Positions 7,260-7,425 of a stretch of DNA of 7,425 nucleotides are shown piece after piece. The stretch's first letter is position 1; each line of letters starts with the position of its first letter. Made by a program: the position numbers and the translations under genes. This DNA comes from an uncultured Lentisphaeria bacterium (GTDB lineage: Bacteria; Verrucomicrobiota; Lentisphaeria; JABSQK01; CAJWLW01), in assembly GCA_913042885.1 (NCBI GenBank), contig CAJWLW010000247.1:1-7425 (forward strand). The letters are read 5' to 3'. The notes under the pieces are model-generated. The model saw only the letters and a list, made by a program, of their open reading frames with translations, had not been told where the DNA came from and searched no databases.

Positions 7260-7276
7260 TTTTTCTCAACCCGAGC

Positions 7277-7306
7277 TCAGGGCTCCAGCAACGCCTCGGT
7301 CCGGCG
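7277..7306 (-). pseudogene. C-terminal relic of a third GH123-like paralogue
   Basis: Read on the minus strand, this segment encodes RRTEALLEP followed by TGA. The intact gene at 5448-7259 ends RRTEALLKP followed by TGA. The 31 bases 7277-7307 match 5448-5478 at 28 positions. All three differences are transitions: two are silent and one changes Lys to Glu. Weaker similarity continues about 11 bases past the stop. The piece has no start of its own. It begins directly after the TAG stop of the gene at the right edge and ends 17 bases before the ATG of the intact paralogue. This is the place expected for the tail of a tandem copy that lost nearly all its sequence. Confidence 0.6.
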
Positions 7307-7423
7307 CTATTCCTTCGCCATTTTTAGGAAAATCAGCGCCTTGGCCTGCTGGTCGCTGAGTTTCTCATCGCTGATGATCAAGTGCACGGGCTTCCATACG
7401 CCACCCATGCCTTCGGTGTTGCG
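7307..7423 (-). CDS. 3' end of an unidentified gene, 5' part outside window
   Basis: The last 38 codons of a minus-strand reading frame enter from the right edge and end in TAG at 7309-7307. The visible peptide begins RNTEGMGGVWKPVHLIISDE and ends ALIFLKMAKE. It has mixed beta and helical character and looks like real coding sequence, but I do not recognise the family. It does not resemble the C-terminus of the GH123-like proteins. It lies 47 bases upstream of the second GH123-like gene on the same strand and probably shares its transcript. No function can be assigned from this fragment. Confidence 0.5.
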   Translation of the reverse strand, partial: RNTEGMGGVWKPVHLIISDEKLSDQQAKALIFLKMAKE

Positions 7424-7425
7424 GA

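Overview
The window looks like part of a glycan-degradation island from a GC-rich bacterium. Five genes are densely packed on two strands, and a sixth enters at the right edge. The predicted products are secreted glycosidase-like proteins, a sialidase-fold beta-propeller and an NAD(P)-dependent sugar oxidoreductase. Paralogous expansions of this kind are typical of polysaccharide-degrading environmental bacteria such as the Planctomycetes/Verrucomicrobia/Lentisphaerae group. That assignment is an inference from gene content and style; no phylogenetic marker is present.

Layout. Plus strand, left half: the 3' part of a large unidentified beta-rich protein (3-911, open at the left edge), a Gfo/Idh/MocA oxidoreductase (926-1954), and a secreted GH123/DUF4091-like protein (2016-3776). 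The gaps are 14 and 61 bases, so this is probably one operon. The second gap holds a clear hairpin. Minus strand, right half, read from right to left: the last 38 codons of an unidentified gene (7307-7423), a second secreted GH123/DUF4091-like protein (5448-7259), and a BNR-repeat sialidase-like protein (3960-5249). The two halves converge in a 183-base gap at 3777-3959. No gene-free stretch exceeds 300 bases; the longest is 198 bases (5250-5447). I saw no tRNA, rRNA, CRISPR array or insertion sequence.

How the genes may work together. The two GH123-like proteins are full-length paralogues. They share many motifs, including an Asp-Glu pair where the GH123 beta-N-acetylgalactosaminidases carry their catalytic residues. 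Together with a sialidase-fold protein and a sugar oxidoreductase, they suggest stepwise breakdown of an amino-sugar-containing glycan, possibly sialylated. The substrate is not proven. The sialidase-like protein has no signal peptide and seems to lack the first catalytic arginine, so it may act inside the cell or on another sugar.

The most unusual item is a 30-base relic at 7277-7306, just upstream of the second GH123-like gene. It encodes nine C-terminal residues nearly identical to the end of that gene, followed by a stop. It looks like the tail of a third tandem paralogue that was otherwise deleted.
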